The notes: a model not told the origin generated them from the letters alone. A DNA stretch of 64,000 bases from Enterococcus sp. BWB1-3 (GCF_016745275.1 NZ_JADOEP010000001.1:228747-292746); one strand, 5' to 3'. Shown: positions 1 through 8,923, counted from the stretch's first letter. A program made the numbers and translations.

Positions 1-1998
1 TTTGTTGAATACAATCAAATGGATTTTCTTGATATTGATTGGGAGTATCCGGGAAGCGTGCGAGCGCCAGATTTGGTTGACAGCAAGGAAGATGAGGGAA
101 CACCGGATGCTTCTGAGGCAGATCGGGAAAATTTTGTCATTTTATTAAAAGAGTTGAGAGCAGGATTGGATACATTAGGGCAAAAAACGGGTAAAACCTA
201 CGAGCTTTCAGTGGCACTGGCGGCCGGACCATATACTTTAAACAAGGGAACGGATATAGCCGAGGTCTTTAAAGTCGTTGATTATGCCAACTTAATGACT
301 TATGATATCCATGGCGCCTGGGAAAATGCCACCAATCATCACACTGGATTATATACGAGTTCCAAAGCGCCTCAAGGAGATGGCAAACCTTGGTCATTCA
401 GTACGGATGACAGTGTGAAATTCTTTTTAAGTAATGGTGCGATACCTGAAAAAATTGTGATTGGGGCTGCTTTTTACAGTAGAGGTTGGGGAAATGTAGA
501 GAATGACGGACCAGATCCGGTAAATCTGCCTGGATTATTTGGAAGTGCAGATTTTGCTGTAACAGATGCGGATGGAGGCGAAAGCCGTGGTGCTGAAAAC
601 GAAAAACCTCTGATAAATGGTGACGGTGGACGAAATGGCGGGATCTGGGCTTATCGTTCCTTTGATCAACTAAAAGTGAAGTATCCTGATTTGACCGAAT
701 ACTGGGATGAGGAATCTAAAGCTTCTTATATGTACAGCAAAGAATCAAAAGTATTCTTTACCTATGATAGTATCCGCTCCATTCAGGAGAAAACAAACTA
801 TATTCGTGAAAACGGACTGGGCGGGATGATAACCTGGATGCAATCACAGGATGCACCATCCAGCACTGAAAGTGAGAAGCGAGATACACTGACAACAGCT
901 ATCTACAATGGGTTGTTTACTGGAATAGCTCTTCCTTCAAGAGAATTACAATATCTGCCATTAGCTGTTGAATCTTCGGTGATACCGCTTACGGATGGAA
1001 ACGAAGGCTATAAAGTAACTCTTACTAATAATGAAGTTTTGAAAGAAACGGATGTCGTTTTAGCAGCAACAGAAAAGAATAATAAAACACTGAAAAATCC
1101 AGTAATTATTCTGCCTGTGGATGGAGAGCAATACAGCTTATCCTTGGCAGTCACTGATGCTGCTCTTCCGGAAAAGCATACTACTCAAACTCTGGATTTG
1201 TCTGAAATAGGAGTTGCATTTGTTCTGCCGGGAGAAACGGTTGCTTTCAATATCTATACCAATGCAGCATTCGCTCATATGGAACGTATCAGCTATCTGA
1301 ATGTGGGACAGAGAATCGTACCAGATGGAAAAGTATATAATACACAGATGGTTTATGAGTTGCCTGAAGTTTATGATAAAGCCGGGGAAATTACAGTTGC
1401 TTTGAAAGATGCAGCGGGTCAGCTTTTAGCTGAGAAAAAAGTTTATTCAGGAGAGGTCGGTACAGCATTTGAAATCAGCAGTCCTGAAATTGAAGGCTAT
1501 TATTCCGAAACAAAAGTGATCTCCGGAGTATTCAAGTATTCGCCACAGGAAATCACGATGACCTATCTGCTGGATAATCCTGCCGCATTGATTGGAAAAG
1601 TACGGATCAGCTATGTTACAAAAAATGGCGAGAAGCTGGCGGATGATGTGGAAATTGTCGGAGTAATTGGAGCTGCTTATCAAACGGAAACAAAAGCATT
1701 TGACGGATATCAATTGATTGAAACTCCTGAAAATAATTCTGGAAAGTTTACAGAAGAAGATCAGCATGTTACTTATGTTTATGACAAGTTTATGGAAGAG
1801 TCGACAACGTCTGAAATAAGTTCTTCTGCAACGGATTCAACAACAGCTGTTTCCACTACTGATTCAACAGCAACTAAGAAACCAGAGGGCAGCTACCCTA
1901 AGACCGGCGAGACGGACCAAATGGCTTATCGTATCCTTGGAATTATCGGAGTAGTGATGGGAGTTATCTTTATTCGAAAATCAAGAGAAACTGTGTAA
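1..1998 (+). CDS. Family-18 glycosyl hydrolase (chitinase / endo-N-acetylglucosaminidase type), wall-anchored, 5' partial
   Basis: The frame is open from base 1, so the N-terminus lies outside the window. The GH18 catalytic motif DFLDIDWEY is at bases 22-48, with the acid/base Glu at 43-45. MTYD, which lines the GH18 active site, follows near 295-306, and the catalytic domain closes around GGMITWMQSQDA near 820-855. After it come beta-rich segments, one resembling a MucBP-type repeat near 1580-1790, then a Ser/Thr-rich stalk (about 1795-1890). The C-terminus is a sortase signal: YPKTGE (1894-1911), a hydrophobic helix and a basic tail. The first motif residue is Tyr instead of Leu. Family knowledge: such enzymes cleave beta-1,4 GlcNAc linkages in chitin or N-glycans; the substrate cannot be decided from what is visible. 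A double hairpin follows the stop. Confidence 0.88.
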   Translation, partial: FVEYNQMDFLDIDWEYPGSVRAPDLVDSKEDEGTPDASEADRENFVILLKELRAGLDTLGQKTGKTYELSVALAAGPYTLNKGTDIAEVFKVVDYANLMTYDIHGAWENATNHHTGLYTSSKAPQGDGKPWSFSTDDSVKFFLSNGAIPEKIVIGAAFYSRGWGNVENDGPDPVNLPGLFGSADFAVTDADGGESRGAENEKPLINGDGGRNGGIWAYRSFDQLKVKYPDLTEYWDEESKASYMYSKESKVFFTYDSIRSIQEKTNYIRENGLGGMITWMQSQDAPSSTESEKRDTLTTAIYNGLFTGIALPSRELQYLPLAVESSVIPLTDGNEGYKVTLTNNEVLKETDVVLAATEKNNKTLKNPVIILPVDGEQYSLSLAVTDAALPEKHTTQTLDLSEIGVAFVLPGETVAFNIYTNAAFAHMERISYLNVGQRIVPDGKVYNTQMVYELPEVYDKAGEITVALKDAAGQLLAEKKVYSGEVGTAFEISSPEIEGYYSETKVISGVFKYSPQEITMTYLLDNPAALIGKVRISYVTKNGEKLADDVEIVGVIGAAYQTETKAFDGYQLIETPENNSGKFTEEDQHVTYVYDKFMEESTTSEISSSATDSTTAVSTTDSTATKKPEGSYPKTGETDQMAYRILGIIGVVMGVIFIRKSRETV

Positions 1999-2050
1999 TT
2001 AATTTTGTGTGTAAAAACTCCTGATTCTTTTCTAATAAATATTAATGCAG

Positions 2051-2140
2051 CGGACAGCCCTGAAAAACGGCTGTCCGGCTGTAAACAAAAACGTTCAAAG
2101 GCTTTTTCTCAGAGCCTTTGAACGTTTTTGTTTATAGAGC
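2051..2140 (+). terminator. Double hairpin terminator after the GH18 gene
   Basis: Two inverted repeats follow the GH18 gene. The first has 9-bp arms (2051-2059 with 2069-2077). The second has near-perfect arms of about 22 bp (2082-2103 with 2113-2134) and ends in a T-rich tract. The second hairpin is A-rich on its left arm and T-rich on its right, so it could end transcription from either side. Confidence 0.75.
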
Positions 2141-2496
2141 CAGTTGAGCGCTTATTTTTCAAAAATTGTATTGAACAACCAATGAAGGAAAATAATGCAT
2201 GCAGCAAACTCTGCTTCCAACCTTTTTTATTGTCAAAAGAGATAGGCGGATATGTCTTTCAGCAATGTTCAACTCATTAAAGGCTTATTCTGGCTTTTTC
2301 CAATTATTTTTCCCAATTAAATCAGTATCCGCTGTCTCAAAGAATTTCGATTGGCGAAATAGAAAGATTTACATTTTTTATGAATGGGTTTAATATGAAT
2401 GACTGCTATCCAGACTTCTTTGTCCAGAGCATCCCAGCCTCAAACACTTTCAAAAAGTTCTTCTTTGTTCCAAACATGTCTCGGAAGCTCCATTAA
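2137..2496 (+). pseudogene. Possible decayed reading frame, unrecognised
   Basis: In one plus-strand frame the stretch 2137-2493 is open except for a single TAA at 2278-2280. It ends at TAA 2494-2496. The part after the internal stop (about 70 codons) has protein-like composition, for example SQRISIGEIERFTFFMNGF. No start codon with a convincing ribosome site precedes it and I recognise no family. It may be a remnant of a lost gene or chance; the rest of the 1999-2552 gap holds only the terminator described separately. Confidence 0.2.
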
Positions 2497-2552
2497 AAAC
2501 AATAGGAGATGGAACTTCTTTCACCTCTCAACAGCACTTATGAGTATCTGTT

Positions 2553-2933
2553 TTATTCATGAATTTCCAATGGCAATCCGTCTGGATCAAAGAAAAAGGT
2601 CATTCTTTCACCGGTAAAATCATCTGTACGTATCGGTTCGCAGACGACTCCTTTTGATTCAAGATATGCGCAGACTTTCGGTACATCCACTACTTTGAAA
2701 GCCAGATGACGCAAGCCCAGTGCTTCTGGATAGGAGGGACGCTCAGGAAAGACATCGCTGACAAATACTTCAAGCTCCTGATTACCTAGTTGAAGATCCA
2801 GCTTAATATCATTTTTTTCCGGACGTTTGTTTTCCCGAATAATGGAAAAACCAAGTATATTTACATAAAATTGGACTGTTTTTTCATAATTGGATGCATT
2901 AACTGCAGTATGGTGAATGTGTTCAAAAAACAT
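2553..2933 (-). CDS. VOC (glyoxalase/bleomycin-resistance fold) protein
   Basis: This 126-residue protein is one vicinal-oxygen-chelate domain. It opens HIHHTAVNASNYEKTVQFYV, where the early His is a usual metal ligand, has LRHLAFKV in the middle and ends FFFDPDGLPLEIHE with the terminal Glu/His typical of VOC proteins. Length is normal for single-domain glyoxalase-I-like proteins. The ATG is preceded on the minus strand by AGGAGG at good spacing. VOC members include glyoxalase I, fosfomycin or bleomycin resistance proteins and dioxygenases; nothing here selects one. It is transcribed alone, divergent from the next gene. Confidence 0.85.
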   Translation of the reverse strand: MFFEHIHHTAVNASNYEKTVQFYVNILGFSIIRENKRPEKNDIKLDLQLGNQELEVFVSDVFPERPSYPEALGLRHLAFKVVDVPKVCAYLESKGVVCEPIRTDDFTGERMTFFFDPDGLPLEIHE

Positions 2934-3038
2934 GGAATACCCTCCTGAAATCTAAAAGAATACTGTGATTATAACAAAAAGCGGCACAATTGATAAATTA
3001 ATTTGACTGACTGGGAAAAAATAAGGGACTCTTTTTTT

Positions 3039-3062
3039 CTACTAATGGAAAATCATTGGTAG
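3039..3062. promoter_or_regulatory. Operator-like palindrome overlapping a probable -10 box
   Basis: CTACTAATG (3039-3047) and CATTGGTAG (3054-3062) form an inverted repeat with one mismatch and a 6-base spacer. A candidate extended -10 (TGG TAGAAT, hexamer 3060-3065) overlaps its right arm, 30 bases before the start of the following gene. A repressor site is the simplest reading; no regulator is identified. Confidence 0.4.
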
Positions 3063-3097
3063 AATAAGAAATAAAGGTTACAAGGAGGAGCGCTTAT

Positions 3098-3502
3098 ATG
3101 GAAGTTCATGATCAGATTAATCACTTACTAAATTCAAGCACAGTTTTTTTGCTCGCTACACTTGATTATCGCGGATTTCCAACTGTGATTACAGTTTCTC
3201 GGCCATTATGGCGTATAGGATTATTAAAAATGTACTTTTATCTTAATGAGAACGGTGAGACAGTAAGGAATATTATGCGAGATGCCACAGGTTCAGTTTG
3301 CTGCTATGATGAATCAGATCATGAAAGTATTTCTTTAAAAGGGAAATTTTCTATAGAGCCTGTAGATTCCGAAAATGACCTGGACTCGAACCTTACAGCT
3401 TACCAGAAAGAACTGAATCATGAGTATCCGGTTATTGTTGTTTTTGAGACAGGGACAGCTAAAATTCATATGAATAAGCAAACACAGGATGTCATTGTAT
3501 AA
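3098..3502 (+). CDS. Pyridoxamine 5'-phosphate oxidase-like (split-barrel flavin-binding) protein
   Basis: 134 residues with the short PNPOx-like / general-stress-protein-26 pattern: an N-terminal helix, then STVFLLATLDYRGFPTVITV as the first barrel strands, RPLWRIG, and a second sheet around GSVCCYDESDHESISLKGKF. Such proteins usually bind FMN or F420 or are orphan split barrels; true PdxH activity is unlikely because the family's substrate-binding C-terminal region is absent. The start follows AAGGAGGAG. A palindromic operator-like site lies just upstream, and a strong hairpin after the stop separates it from the convergent phosphoesterase gene. Confidence 0.75.
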   Translation: MEVHDQINHLLNSSTVFLLATLDYRGFPTVITVSRPLWRIGLLKMYFYLNENGETVRNIMRDATGSVCCYDESDHESISLKGKFSIEPVDSENDLDSNLTAYQKELNHEYPVIVVFETGTAKIHMNKQTQDVIV

Positions 3503-3516
3503 GCTGGGACCTGGAA

Positions 3517-3566
3517 AAAAACAGACTGAAAAATATTGTGAAAGCAATGTTTTTCAGTCTGTTTTG
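3517..3566. terminator. Bidirectional terminator between convergent genes
   Basis: An AAAACAGACTGAAAAA-type left arm pairs with TTTTTCAGTCTGTTTT on the right (about 3517-3565). A-rich and T-rich flanks let it serve both the PNPOx-like gene and the minus-strand phosphoesterase. Confidence 0.8.
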
Positions 3567-3585
3567 ATCTGTAAATGGAGTGTAA

Positions 3586-4401
3586 TTAAATATAAAGTTG
3601 AAAGACCGCGATTTCCGGTGGGACTCTGAAACGGGCAGAAATTAATGTAGTGCCCAGCCCGGTGTTTACATACAATGTGGTCTGTGCGTTAAGTGCGTAG
3701 AATCCTTTTGTATACTTTTCAGCAAGGACATTGGTGACTGGTATAAAAGGAATATTTACCTGTCCGCCATGGCTGTGACCGCTCAGTATCAAAGAAATGT
3801 CATAGTTTACAGCAGTGTCCACAACATCTGGTTCATGACTGAGAAGAATTGTATAATCAGCATTGCGGCGGTTTTGTATTGCTTCTTCAATTGAAGGCGT
3901 GCCGAACATAGCATCATCAATACCGGTCAGATAGATCATTTTGTTATCGGCTGTCTGTATAGTTGTTCCAGTATTTTTCAGCAGATGAAACCCGCTGCTG
4001 CTCCAAATATTCGGATAGACAGAATGGGCTCCCCCACCGTAATCATGATTTCCCCAAATTGCAAATTTCCCGAGAGGAGCCTTTAACTCATTCATCAGAG
4101 CAATGGTTTCGTTAATGGGTCCATATTTAGCGAAATTATCAAATAGATCACCAGTAAATACAATGATATCTGGTTCTTCGTTATTTGCAGCAGTCACGAT
4201 TTTTTTCAATTGTTCGGTAGAATAATCTTTTTTCAAATGAATATCGGAGAGCTGCAGTACTTTTACCGGTGTCTGTCCGGTGTTGGTACCTAGGGAATGA
4301 TGATTAATCGTAATTCTTTTGGGTTCTATAAAAAAGGCGTAGCCTGCCAGAGCGATGCCTAGAACGACAATACTAAGAAATGTCAGTAATAGTCTTTTCA
4401 T
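3586..4401 (-). CDS. Membrane-anchored metallophosphoesterase (YkuE-like)
   Basis: A calcineurin-like phosphoesterase of 271 residues when started at the ATG at 4399-4401, which has AGGAGA about eight bases upstream. An open extension to 4518 exists but lacks a ribosome site and has no family-like sequence. Residues 1-24 form a hydrophobic anchor. The metal-binding blocks are all present: LSDIHL (about 51-56), GDLFDN (84-89), GNHD (117-120), LSHEPDVV and SGHSHGGQ. Relatives act on phosphate esters at the outer face of the membrane and some on lipid substrates; the substrate here is not inferable. Monocistronic. Confidence 0.88.
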   Translation of the reverse strand: MKRLLLTFLSIVVLGIALAGYAFFIEPKRITINHHSLGTNTGQTPVKVLQLSDIHLKKDYSTEQLKKIVTAANNEEPDIIVFTGDLFDNFAKYGPINETIALMNELKAPLGKFAIWGNHDYGGGAHSVYPNIWSSSGFHLLKNTGTTIQTADNKMIYLTGIDDAMFGTPSIEEAIQNRRNADYTILLSHEPDVVDTAVNYDISLILSGHSHGGQVNIPFIPVTNVLAEKYTKGFYALNAQTTLYVNTGLGTTLISARFRVPPEIAVFQLYI

Positions 4402-4898
4402 CAATGGCTCTCCTTTCATTTTTTTGGTGATTAAAAATATATTCCCTGAAACCTTAAAATCCTTGATATGAAAGGATTTATACCCTGTTTTTGTCTCTCT
4501 TTGCAATAACATAATCATGTTATTTTTGGTGAGGAAGCGAACGCATTACAATGAGCAGCATTGAGCTGGAATAGTTGCTCTGATACGTTTCTTTGCTGTA
4601 CTCTTTATCGCCAGAGCATTCAAAGCTGGCGGTTTTTTGTCAAAGCTCTCAGTTAATTAATCGGTCAGTTTTTGATAGATTCTTTTGAGTTGATCATTTT
4701 TATCCCTATCCAGTATATAAAAGAATTACAGGTACGTTCTATTTTACAGAAAATCTTTAGAGTAACTTAGTAAATCATACTAAAAAATAAAGAAGTGGAG
4801 AAGCATTTTTTTCAGATTTTTTTATTGTTAGTAAACTTCTGGTATTTTCAGATAAAGGAAATGTTTTTTTAGTCTTCTCTCTGCTGTCAAGCTGCTCA
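4402..4898. other. Long intergenic region with one isolated hairpin-T-tract
   Basis: No convincing reading frame is visible in this roughly 500-base stretch. It contains a small AAATCC..GGATTT hairpin near 4455-4475 and a plus-strand terminator-like hairpin at 4609-4638 that is not downstream of any annotated plus-strand gene. The remainder is A/T-rich. Confidence 0.5.
4607..4638 (+). terminator. Orphan rho-independent terminator
   Basis: CGCCAG (4609-4614) pairs with CTGGCG (4626-4631), followed by a run of six T. No plus-strand gene precedes it, which leaves open a small non-coding RNA ending here. Confidence 0.55.
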
Positions 4899-4901
4899 AA
4901 G

Positions 4902-4929
4902 TTGTTTCATATTTGATCTTTGATATAAT
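4902..4929 (+). promoter_or_regulatory. Sigma-A-type promoter for the M24 peptidase / efp run
   Basis: TTGTTT at 4902-4907 and a perfect TATAAT at 4924-4929, separated by 16 bases and ending 38 bases before the start codon of the aminopeptidase gene. Confidence 0.65.
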
Positions 4930-4967
4930 AAATAGAAGCAACTATTACAGGAAAGAAGGAACAGGCT

Positions 4968-6032
4968 ATGATTGCAAGAGTCAACAAGTTGAGACAGGAA
5001 ATGAAGAAAAACAATATCGCTGCATTTCTGGTTACAAGTAAGTACAATTTACGTTATTTAACTAATTTTACAGGAACGACCGGACTTGCTGTTGTTACTT
5101 TAGACAAAGCATTTTTTATTACTGATTTTCGTTATACGGAACAGGCAGCAGAACAGGCGCAGGGGTTTGAAATCGTTAAAAATACCGGATCTATTTTCGA
5201 TGAAGTAATGGAGCTGGCAGAAAAAGAAGAGCTTTCCAATCTGGCTTTTGAAGAGACCCATGTGAGCTTTGCTGAATATAGTGTGTTGGAGGAAATTTTA
5301 TCCTGTGAGCTAATTCCAGTGGCAGGGATGATTGAGGCTCTGAGAGAAGTGAAAGATGAAGATGAAATCGCAATGATTCAACAGGCCTGCAACATAGCTG
5401 ATTCTGCCTATGAACATATTCTGAAAGTGATTAAACCGGGAATGACCGAGATTGAAGTGGCGAATCAAATGGATTTTTATATGCGTTCTTTAGGAGCTTC
5501 CGGTGTTTCGTTTGATACGATTGTAGCCAGCGGTGTCCGTTCAGCTATGCCTCATGGTGTAGCCAGCGATAAGCTGATTGAAAAAGGAGATTTAATTACT
5601 CTTGATTTTGGCTGTTACTATCAAGGCTATGTATCTGATATGACACGAACCTTCGCTATTGGAGAGCCTGATCCGAAACTGAAAGAGATTTATGAAATTG
5701 TACTGGAAGCTCAGTTAAAAGTTTTGGAAGAAGCGAAGCCAGGCTTAACCGGTTTTCAGCTGGATGCAGTAGCACGTAATCACATTGCTTCCTATGGTTA
5801 TGAAGAAGCCTTTGGACACAGCACCGGACACGGAATCGGACTGGAAATTCATGAAGGTCCAAATGTCTCATTTAAAGCAGATGTGCAGTTTACTGTAGGA
5901 AATGTGATAACTGATGAGCCTGGAATTTACATCCCGGGACTGGGCGGCGTTCGTATTGAGGATGACCTGTTGATTACTCCAGAAGGAAATCGTGTTCTGA
6001 CTCATTCACCGAAAGAACTGATTATTTTATAG
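4968..6032 (+). CDS. Xaa-Pro peptidase, M24B family (YqhT/PepP-like)
   Basis: 354 residues with an N-terminal creatinase-like domain (about 1-125) and a C-terminal pita-bread metallopeptidase. Dinuclear-metal ligands are visible in order: the two Asp in DFGCYYQGYVSDMTRT, His in GHSTGHGIGL, Glu in DEPGIY and Glu in GVRIEDD. It removes N-terminal residues from peptides with proline second, or cleaves Xaa-Pro dipeptides; the length and the position ahead of efp match B. subtilis YqhT. GAAAGAAGGA precedes the ATG. A TATAAT promoter lies just upstream. Confidence 0.9.
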   Translation: MIARVNKLRQEMKKNNIAAFLVTSKYNLRYLTNFTGTTGLAVVTLDKAFFITDFRYTEQAAEQAQGFEIVKNTGSIFDEVMELAEKEELSNLAFEETHVSFAEYSVLEEILSCELIPVAGMIEALREVKDEDEIAMIQQACNIADSAYEHILKVIKPGMTEIEVANQMDFYMRSLGASGVSFDTIVASGVRSAMPHGVASDKLIEKGDLITLDFGCYYQGYVSDMTRTFAIGEPDPKLKEIYEIVLEAQLKVLEEAKPGLTGFQLDAVARNHIASYGYEEAFGHSTGHGIGLEIHEGPNVSFKADVQFTVGNVITDEPGIYIPGLGGVRIEDDLLITPEGNRVLTHSPKELIIL

Positions 6033-6240
6033 CAAATGCTGAATCCGACTGATTTAAGGAAGAAATGAATGGGCTGTTCTATAAAAAAATGTCTAGTGTC
6101 TTTTACATTCAGAGAAGGAGCTTCAGCGTTTTTTCTGGTGGCGTAGTCGCTTGTTTAATGTTAAACTAGGAACGAGTAAAAAGACAGATGTTTAGCTGTT
6201 CAGTCAGCAGTATTGACTGAGTAGATGAAGGAGGAACCAA

Positions 6241-6798
6241 ATGATTTCTGTTAATGATTTCAAAACTGGGCTGACCATTGAAGTAGATGGAGCAATCTGG
6301 CGTGTAGTAGATTTTCAGCATGTGAAGCCTGGTAAAGGAGCTGCTTTTGTCCGTTCGAAGTTAAAAAATCTTCGTACAGGCGGCGTTCAGGAAAAAACGT
6401 TTCGTGCAGGCGAAAAAGTGGCAAAAGCTCAAATTGATAACCGTAAAATGCACTATTTGTATGAAAACGGCGAAAGCCATGTGTTTATGGATCTGGAAAC
6501 GTATGAACAGATTGAAATTCCTGAAGAACAAATTCAGGATGAACTAAAATACATGCTGGAAAATATGGAATTGAGTATCATTATGTTTGGTTCTGAAATT
6601 CTTGGTGTTGATTTACCGAATACAGTGACATTGGAAGTAACATCTACTGACCCGAACATTAAAGGAGATACTTCTTCTGGAGGATCAAAACCTGCAACTA
6701 TGGAAACGGGTGTTGTTGTGAATGTGCCGTTCTTTGTTAATCAGGGAGATCGGCTGATTGTTAATACAGCAGACGGAAGTTATGTGTCACGGGCATAA
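6241..6798 (+). CDS. efp: Translation elongation factor P
   Basis: 185 residues, the standard EF-P length with three beta-barrel domains: an N-terminal KOW-like domain, then two OB folds ending in [13 protein letters not shown] binds between the ribosomal P and E sites and rescues stalls at polyproline. The conserved loop is PGKG with Lys32, the residue that carries the modification in Firmicutes. A good AAGGAGGA site precedes the ATG. It is followed closely by the Asp23-family gene and nusB, an order common in Firmicutes. Confidence 0.97.
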   Translation: MISVNDFKTGLTIEVDGAIWRVVDFQHVKPGKGAAFVRSKLKNLRTGGVQEKTFRAGEKVAKAQIDNRKMHYLYENGESHVFMDLETYEQIEIPEEQIQDELKYMLENMELSIIMFGSEILGVDLPNTVTLEVTSTDPNIKGDTSSGGSKPATMETGVVVNVPFFVNQGDRLIVNTADGSYVSRA

Positions 6799-6816
6799 AG
6801 GACAGGAGGATTTATA

Positions 6817-7242
6817 ATGGCAGAAGAAAGAAATCTTATTATTGATACAAAAGACGCTTTGGGCGAAATAGTTATTGCTCCGGAGGTCATTGAAGTAATT
6901 ATTGGTATTGCCGCATCAAAAATTGATGGTGTCTATGGCATGCGAGGTACTTTTGCTAATAACGTAACAGAATTTCTGGGACGTGCAGCACATGGGAAAG
7001 GTGTCTATCTGAATCAGGAAGAAGATGGACTGAAAGTGGATATCTACTGTTACTTGGAATATGGTGTGTCTGTACCTAAAGCAGCGCTGGAAATGCAGGA
7101 GCGTGTAAAACAGCAGGTACTGTTTATGACAGATATTGATCTAATTGAAGTGAATATTCATGTTGTGGCGGTTATTCCGGAAAAGCTGCCTGAACCTGAT
7201 TTTTCAGAACTTTTCCCGGAGGATGGGGAAGAGAATGAGTAA
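6817..7242 (+). CDS. Asp23/Gls24 family envelope stress protein (YqhY-like)
   Basis: 141 residues forming one Asp23 domain: EIVIAPEVIEVIIGIAASKI, then VDIYCYLEYGVSVPKAALEM and an acidic tail rich in Glu. The family includes staphylococcal Asp23 and B. subtilis YqhY, which is linked to control of acetyl-CoA carboxylase; in B. subtilis the gene sits near accBC and nusB. Here no accBC is adjacent, only efp upstream and nusB downstream. AGGAGG precedes the start. Its stop overlaps the nusB start by eight bases, so the two are probably translationally coupled. Confidence 0.88.
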   Translation: MAEERNLIIDTKDALGEIVIAPEVIEVIIGIAASKIDGVYGMRGTFANNVTEFLGRAAHGKGVYLNQEEDGLKVDIYCYLEYGVSVPKAALEMQERVKQQVLFMTDIDLIEVNIHVVAVIPEKLPEPDFSELFPEDGEENE

Positions 7243-7681
7243 AGAAGCATTTACTCGACATGAGATTAGAGAAAAAGCCCTTCAGGCTCTTTTTCCTTTA
7301 GACTTTAACAGCGACCTGACAAAGCAGGATGCAATTACAAATGCTCTTGAACTGGATCATGGCGAAATGATCAGCGAAGATGGAGAAGAATTTGTCCCTG
7401 TCTATCTTGATGTACTGGTTGGCGGCGTCTGTGAAAAGAAAGAGGAGCTGGATCAGCTGATTCAAGGTCATTTAGGTAAAAACTGGACGATTCAGCGCAT
7501 TGCAAAACTGGATCTGATTATCCTGCGAATTGCCATCTTTGAAATGAAGTACGCAGCAGACGTTCCGAATACTGTTGCGCTGAATGAAGCACTTGAGTTG
7601 GCTAAAAAATACAGTGATGACAGTTCAAGAAAATTTATTAACGGCGTGCTGTCTAATGTTATGAAGGGTCTGCAGGAATAA
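7235..7681 (+). CDS. nusB: Transcription antitermination factor NusB
   Basis: 148 residues, all-helical NusB fold with the N-terminal arginine-rich start MSKEAFTRHEIREKALQALF and the C-terminal block AALNEALELAKKYSDD-like (NTVALNEALELAKKYSDDSS), plus FINGVLSNV. NusB binds boxA RNA with S10 and helps rRNA antitermination. I chose ATG 7235, overlapping the upstream stop by eight bases and with GGAGG upstream, over an open extension to 7160 that reads through the previous gene's code. A long-loop hairpin (7701-7760) follows. Confidence 0.95.
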   Translation: MSKEAFTRHEIREKALQALFPLDFNSDLTKQDAITNALELDHGEMISEDGEEFVPVYLDVLVGGVCEKKEELDQLIQGHLGKNWTIQRIAKLDLIILRIAIFEMKYAADVPNTVALNEALELAKKYSDDSSRKFINGVLSNVMKGLQE

Positions 7682-7700
7682 CTTGATAAAAAAATGAATG

Positions 7701-7762
7701 ACTTCCCTTATGCTCAGTCAGTACTTGGTTACGCTTGCTGCTATTGAGAGGGAAGTTTTTCA
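7701..7762 (+). terminator. Long-loop terminator after nusB
   Basis: ACTTCCCT (7701-7708) pairs with AGGGAAGT (7749-7756), followed by T-rich sequence. The 40-base loop is unusually large. The rest of the gap up to folD contains only the folD promoter. Confidence 0.5.
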
Positions 7763-7828
7763 ATTTCTTGAACCGATTCTGCTGAACATTAGTCATGTCT
7801 TTTTCTAACGAAAGACTGTTACTTATAG

Positions 7829-7857
7829 TGTCAAGCAACCTGAAATTATGCTAGAAT
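7829..7857 (+). promoter_or_regulatory. Probable folD promoter
   Basis: TGTCAA (7829-7834) and TAGAAT (7852-7857) with 17 bases between and TGC in front of the -10 (extended -10). It lies about 220 bases before folD, leaving a long untranslated leader. Confidence 0.5.
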
Positions 7858-8077
7858 AAAAGCATTGAAAAATTTGGGAAGAAAGTAGATCGTATCTTTT
7901 TTTAGAATAGCCGGCTGATGAAGGCAGAAAAACAGGTTGTTTAAGAATCGAAAAAATCAGATGACCGATCTTATTTCATTGTTTACTTATAGAAATAGGG
8001 GAAAAAGAACAATATATTATTCATTACCGGTACAGTCAAGTGCTGATCGGTTGTTAAAAAACAGGAGGAGTATGAAC

Positions 8078-8923
8078 ATGGGGCAATTAATCAACGGCCG
8101 GGAACTGGCAGATAAAATGCAGGAAGAAATGAAAAATGAAGTAAGTAAGCTGCAAGAAAGCGGGATTACTCCGGGTATTGTTGTTTTGCTGGTTGGCGAA
8201 AATCACGCCAGTCAGACTTATGTGAAAAACAAGGATCTGGCAGCAGCCCGTATCGGCATTCATTCAAAGGTGGAGCAATTGCCGGAGACGATCACAGAAG
8301 AGGAACTGCTTGGCAAAATTGAGCAATATAATCAGGATAAAAATTTTCACGGGATACTGGTTCAGCTGCCTCTCCCAAAGCATATTGATGAAGACAAAGT
8401 ATTGCTGGCGATTGATCCGGCAAAGGATGTAGACGGTTTTCATCCGGTGAATCTTGGTCATCTGTTTATTGGAAAACCAACAATGATTCCTTGTACACCT
8501 TATGGCATTATGAAAATGTTTGAAGCCTATGATATTGATCTTGAAGGGAAACGAGCTGTGGTCATTGGTCGCAGTAATATTGTCGGTAAACCAATGGCAC
8601 AGTTGCTGTTGATGAAAAGTGCTACTGTCACTATTGCACATTCCAAGACAAAAAATCTGGCGGAGCTTACCCGTGAAGCAGATATACTAGTAGTAGCCAT
8701 TGGGAGAGGGCATTTTGTAACAAAAGAGTTCGTGAAGCCTGGTGCGGTGGTCATTGATGTTGGCATGAACAGAGATGAAAACGGCAAACTTATTGGCGAT
8801 GTGAAATTTGATGAGGTTTCTGAAACAGCAGGCTTCATTACACCGGTACCTAAAGGAGTCGGACCAATGACCATTACCATGCTGATGTATCAGACCATCG
8901 AAGCAGCAAAGCGAATAAATTAA
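8078..8923 (+). CDS. folD: Methylenetetrahydrofolate dehydrogenase / methenyl-THF cyclohydrolase
   Basis: 281 residues, the usual length for this bifunctional enzyme, which interconverts 5,10-methylene-THF and 10-formyl-THF with NADP. The substrate-binding ASQTYVKNK carries the catalytic Lys, followed by PLPKHID, DVDGFHP and the Rossmann signature [14 protein letters not shown]; the end is [16 protein letters not shown] start at ATG 8078, placed ten bases after AGGAGG, over an in-frame extension back to 7937 that has no family resemblance. It sits ahead of xseA as in many Firmicutes. Confidence 0.95.
   Translation: MGQLINGRELADKMQEEMKNEVSKLQESGITPGIVVLLVGENHASQTYVKNKDLAAARIGIHSKVEQLPETITEEELLGKIEQYNQDKNFHGILVQLPLPKHIDEDKVLLAIDPAKDVDGFHPVNLGHLFIGKPTMIPCTPYGIMKMFEAYDIDLEGKRAVVIGRSNIVGKPMAQLLLMKSATVTIAHSKTKNLAELTREADILVVAIGRGHFVTKEFVKPGAVVIDVGMNRDENGKLIGDVKFDEVSETAGFITPVPKGVGPMTITMLMYQTIEAAKRIN

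Noticed and set aside
4402..4518. N-terminal extension of the metallophosphoesterase
   Set aside because: No ribosome site and no hydrophobic start; the internal ATG at 4401 gives a normal signal anchor with AGGAGA upstream.
7937..8077. N-terminal extension of FolD
   Set aside because: Sequence unlike FolD; a strong AGGAGG precedes the internal ATG at 8078.
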